A stretch of DNA of 64,000 nt. Source: Sciurus carolinensis. Taxonomy: Eukaryota > Chordata > Mammalia > Rodentia > Sciuridae. How positions within the stretch are numbered: position 1 is the first letter of the stretch; each line of letters starts with the position of its first letter. Positions 62,190 to 64,000 of the stretch are shown piece after piece. The notes below the pieces were generated by a model, which ran no database searches, had not been told where the DNA came from, and saw only the letters and a list, made by a program, of their open reading frames with translations. The stretch covers positions 93,806,143 to 93,870,142 of the forward strand of contig NC_062220.1 of assembly GCF_902686445.1 (NCBI RefSeq). Reading direction: 5' to 3'. Position numbers and translations under genes: made by a program.

Positions 62190-62765
62190 TCCTCATTATG
62201 CTGCAACAATTACAACTTCATGGAGAACCCTTACCATGTTCCATGCACTATGCAATGCCCTCTGGATGTACACTACCACCTTTAATCTACACAGTAAACC
62301 CATGAGGCAAGTCATATTACAGAGGGCCCCTGACTTATGATGGCTCCACTTATGATTTTTCAACTTTAAGATGGTGCCAAAGTATACCCATTTGATCACT
62401 CTGGGTTTTCACTTTCAGTGCAGTAATCAATAAGTTACATGAGATTCAATACTTTTTTTATAACATAAGCTATGTGATAGAATTTGCACAACTGTAGGTA
62501 ATGTAAGCATTCTGAGCACATATAAGGTAAGGTCAGGCTATGCTATGAAATTTGGTAGGTGAGATATATCAATGCATTTTCAATTTATGTTTTTTACTTA
62601 TGATGTGTTTACATCAGAACATAAACCCATCATAAGTAAAGGGGCATCTGTGACATCACAATTTTCAAGGTCACAGAGAGACTTGGAAAAGACCAAGATC
62701 AAACAGCTACTATGTGGTAGAATTGAACCAGACCTCAGAGCCCACATTCCTAACTATATTGCCTG
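62190..62765 (-). repeat. MIR split by a DNA transposon
   Basis: Antisense MIR text before the insertion ('cttaccatgttccatgcactatgc...acccatgaggcaagtcatatta') resumes after it ('aaggtcacagagagac...cagctactatgtggtagaattgaacc'). Confidence 0.7.
62320..62652 (+). mobile_element. Tigger-like DNA transposon (non-autonomous)
   Basis: Terminal inverted repeats cagagggcccctgacttatg and cataagtaaaggggcatctgtg flank about 330 bases with no transposase. TA precedes the left end, as expected for pogo/Tigger elements. Same family as 39620-39930, other orientation. Confidence 0.7.
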
Positions 62766-62854
62766 TCAGTGACATACCTGGTCAGTGTGACTTTTTTAGG
62801 GAAATGACAGAGTCTGGAAAAACCACTCCCCTAAGCCAAACAGTCCTGAGGAAA

Positions 62855-63080
62855 GTTGGGACCACAAAGTTCTAGGTTCAAATTCCAGCCCATCTTAGCC
62901 CCATGAACTTGGGCAAGAGACTGACTAACCTATGTGTGTGTTAGCCTCCTCATCAACACAGTGGGGAGTTTAGTAATAGGAATACCTATCCTGTTCTGTG
63001 ACTGTGGAGACTGAATTCGATGATGCATATAATAAACTTGGTGCCTTGCCTTGAACATAGAAGGTGATTAATTATTGCCC
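62855..63080 (+). repeat. MIR
   Basis: Sense MIR: 'gttctaggttcaaattccagccc', 'catgaacttgggcaagagactgactaacc', 'tgccttgaacatagaaggtgattaattattg'. Confidence 0.85.
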
Positions 63081-63212
63081 ATTTCCTCCTCTATAAACAG
63101 GGTTTTACTGAATTTTCAGCCTCATTAAGATACTTAAAATAGATCTGGGAACTAAAGAGGCCCTAGAAATTGAAATCAGTCTATATCATTCATGTAAACC
63201 TCTGGTAAAATA

Positions 63213-63547
63213 CAGTTGACACTCTGTATTTGTGGGTTCTGCATCCACAGATTCAACCAAGGGTAGACTGAAAATATTTGAAAAAGAAAAATTGCACCTG
63301 TACTGGACATGTTGACTTTTTTTCTTGTCATTGTTCCCCAAACAATACTGTATAAGAACTATTTATATAGTACTTACATTGTCTTAGGCATTGTAAGTAA
63401 TCTAGAGAGGATTTAAAGAATACAGGAGGATGCACACAGACAGAGCAAATACTTCAGCATTTTATGGAAGAGACTTGAGCATCCTCAGATTTTGACACCT
63501 GTGGGAATACCCTGTACCAATCCCTTGCAGATACTGAGCTTAATTAC
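63213..63547 (+). mobile_element. Tigger-type DNA transposon (MER2-like)
   Basis: Begins TA-cagttgacactctgtatttgtgggttctgcatccacagattcaacc, contains 'ttccccaaacaatactgtataa' and 'gtaatctagagaggatttaaag', and ends 'aatcccttgcagatactgag'. No transposase frame. Confidence 0.85.
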
Positions 63548-64000
63548 ATGGGGTATTCAGGGTAGCTTCTTTTTTTCTTCTTCTCCTTTTTTGTATATTT
63601 CTTTTTCACAAAACCACAAGATTTGGTCATAAAGAGACTTTGCTTAGGCTTTAGTGTTGAGGTGAAAAACTAAAACCAAAATGATTCAGAAAGTAAAAAA
63701 TTAAGACATATAACATGAAAACAAGGCCCAATAGATTCAAGCTCAATATTTCTTTTCCTCATATTCTGTGAGTTCATCTGTTTGTCCCCCCAAACTACTT
63801 TTTTTTTTTCACTTGACAAAACACTTCCTGCAAATTTTTCTATCTTTGGGTGACTTGCTGACTCCCACTGACTACAATGTCCCTTTCCTCCCACCTCTGA
63901 CACCCACCGTGTACCCTAACCAAATGCAGCCTCCCCGTCACTCCCCCCACCACCTTCCATTGGGAATGATCTCTTTATCAATAATCCGACCCCAGAAGTC
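63548..64000. other. Unassigned sequence to window end
   Basis: Short T and A runs, no gene or clear repeat. Confidence 0.4.

Overview
This window is non-coding mammalian DNA, most likely from a squirrel-family rodent (Sciuridae). The basis is the short interspersed elements. Several copies are dimers of a 7SL-derived B1-like half, with the usual 'ctgtaatcccagc' core, joined to a tRNA-derived ID half ending in 'gatgtggctcagtggt' and 'gggttcaat'. Others are free ID copies with an adenine-rich tail. That B1-plus-ID dimer together with ID copies is typical of squirrels and relatives. The species is inference. I found no host exon, tRNA, rRNA or CRISPR array, and nothing prokaryotic.

Layout. 1-8.5 kb holds ancient L2 and MIR pieces, two old L1 3' ends, a young antisense ID SINE with perfect flanking repeats, and a long ancient antisense L1 ending in a pyrimidine-rich tract. 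8.5-33 kb is mostly unassigned sequence with scattered B1-ID SINEs, L1 3' fragments, two MaLR-type LTRs, MIRs and microsatellites. 33.2-39.1 kb holds a degenerate sense-strand L1 without its 3' end, bracketed by two direct repeats of about 0.5 kb. 39.6-49.4 kb is a nest of transposons: an ancient sense L1 has been split by a young full-length antisense L1 (41,300-48,391) and by an antisense L1 3' end, and is followed by an L1 copy with an inverted 5' part. 49.4-64 kb has a further ancient L1 carrying an LTR and an ID SINE, several MIRs (two interrupted by later insertions), a third MaLR-like LTR and two Tigger-like DNA transposons.

The only convincing intact protein-coding sequences are ORF1 (337 residues, RNA-binding chaperone) and ORF2 (1,280 residues, endonuclease plus reverse transcriptase) of the young L1. 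This copy has a 12-bp target-site duplication, a tail of about 37 adenines, a poly(A) signal, a G-rich 3' UTR, and a 1.9-kb 5' UTR that starts with a YY1-like motif and contains tandem units of about 0.56 kb. It has the structure of a retrotransposition-competent element. Both proteins would act together on the L1 RNA in a ribonucleoprotein particle that nicks DNA at TTTT/AA and copies the RNA in place.

Repeat calls are from recognising consensus features by eye; boundaries of old repeats are approximate (often within tens of bases), and family names are class-level unless stated.
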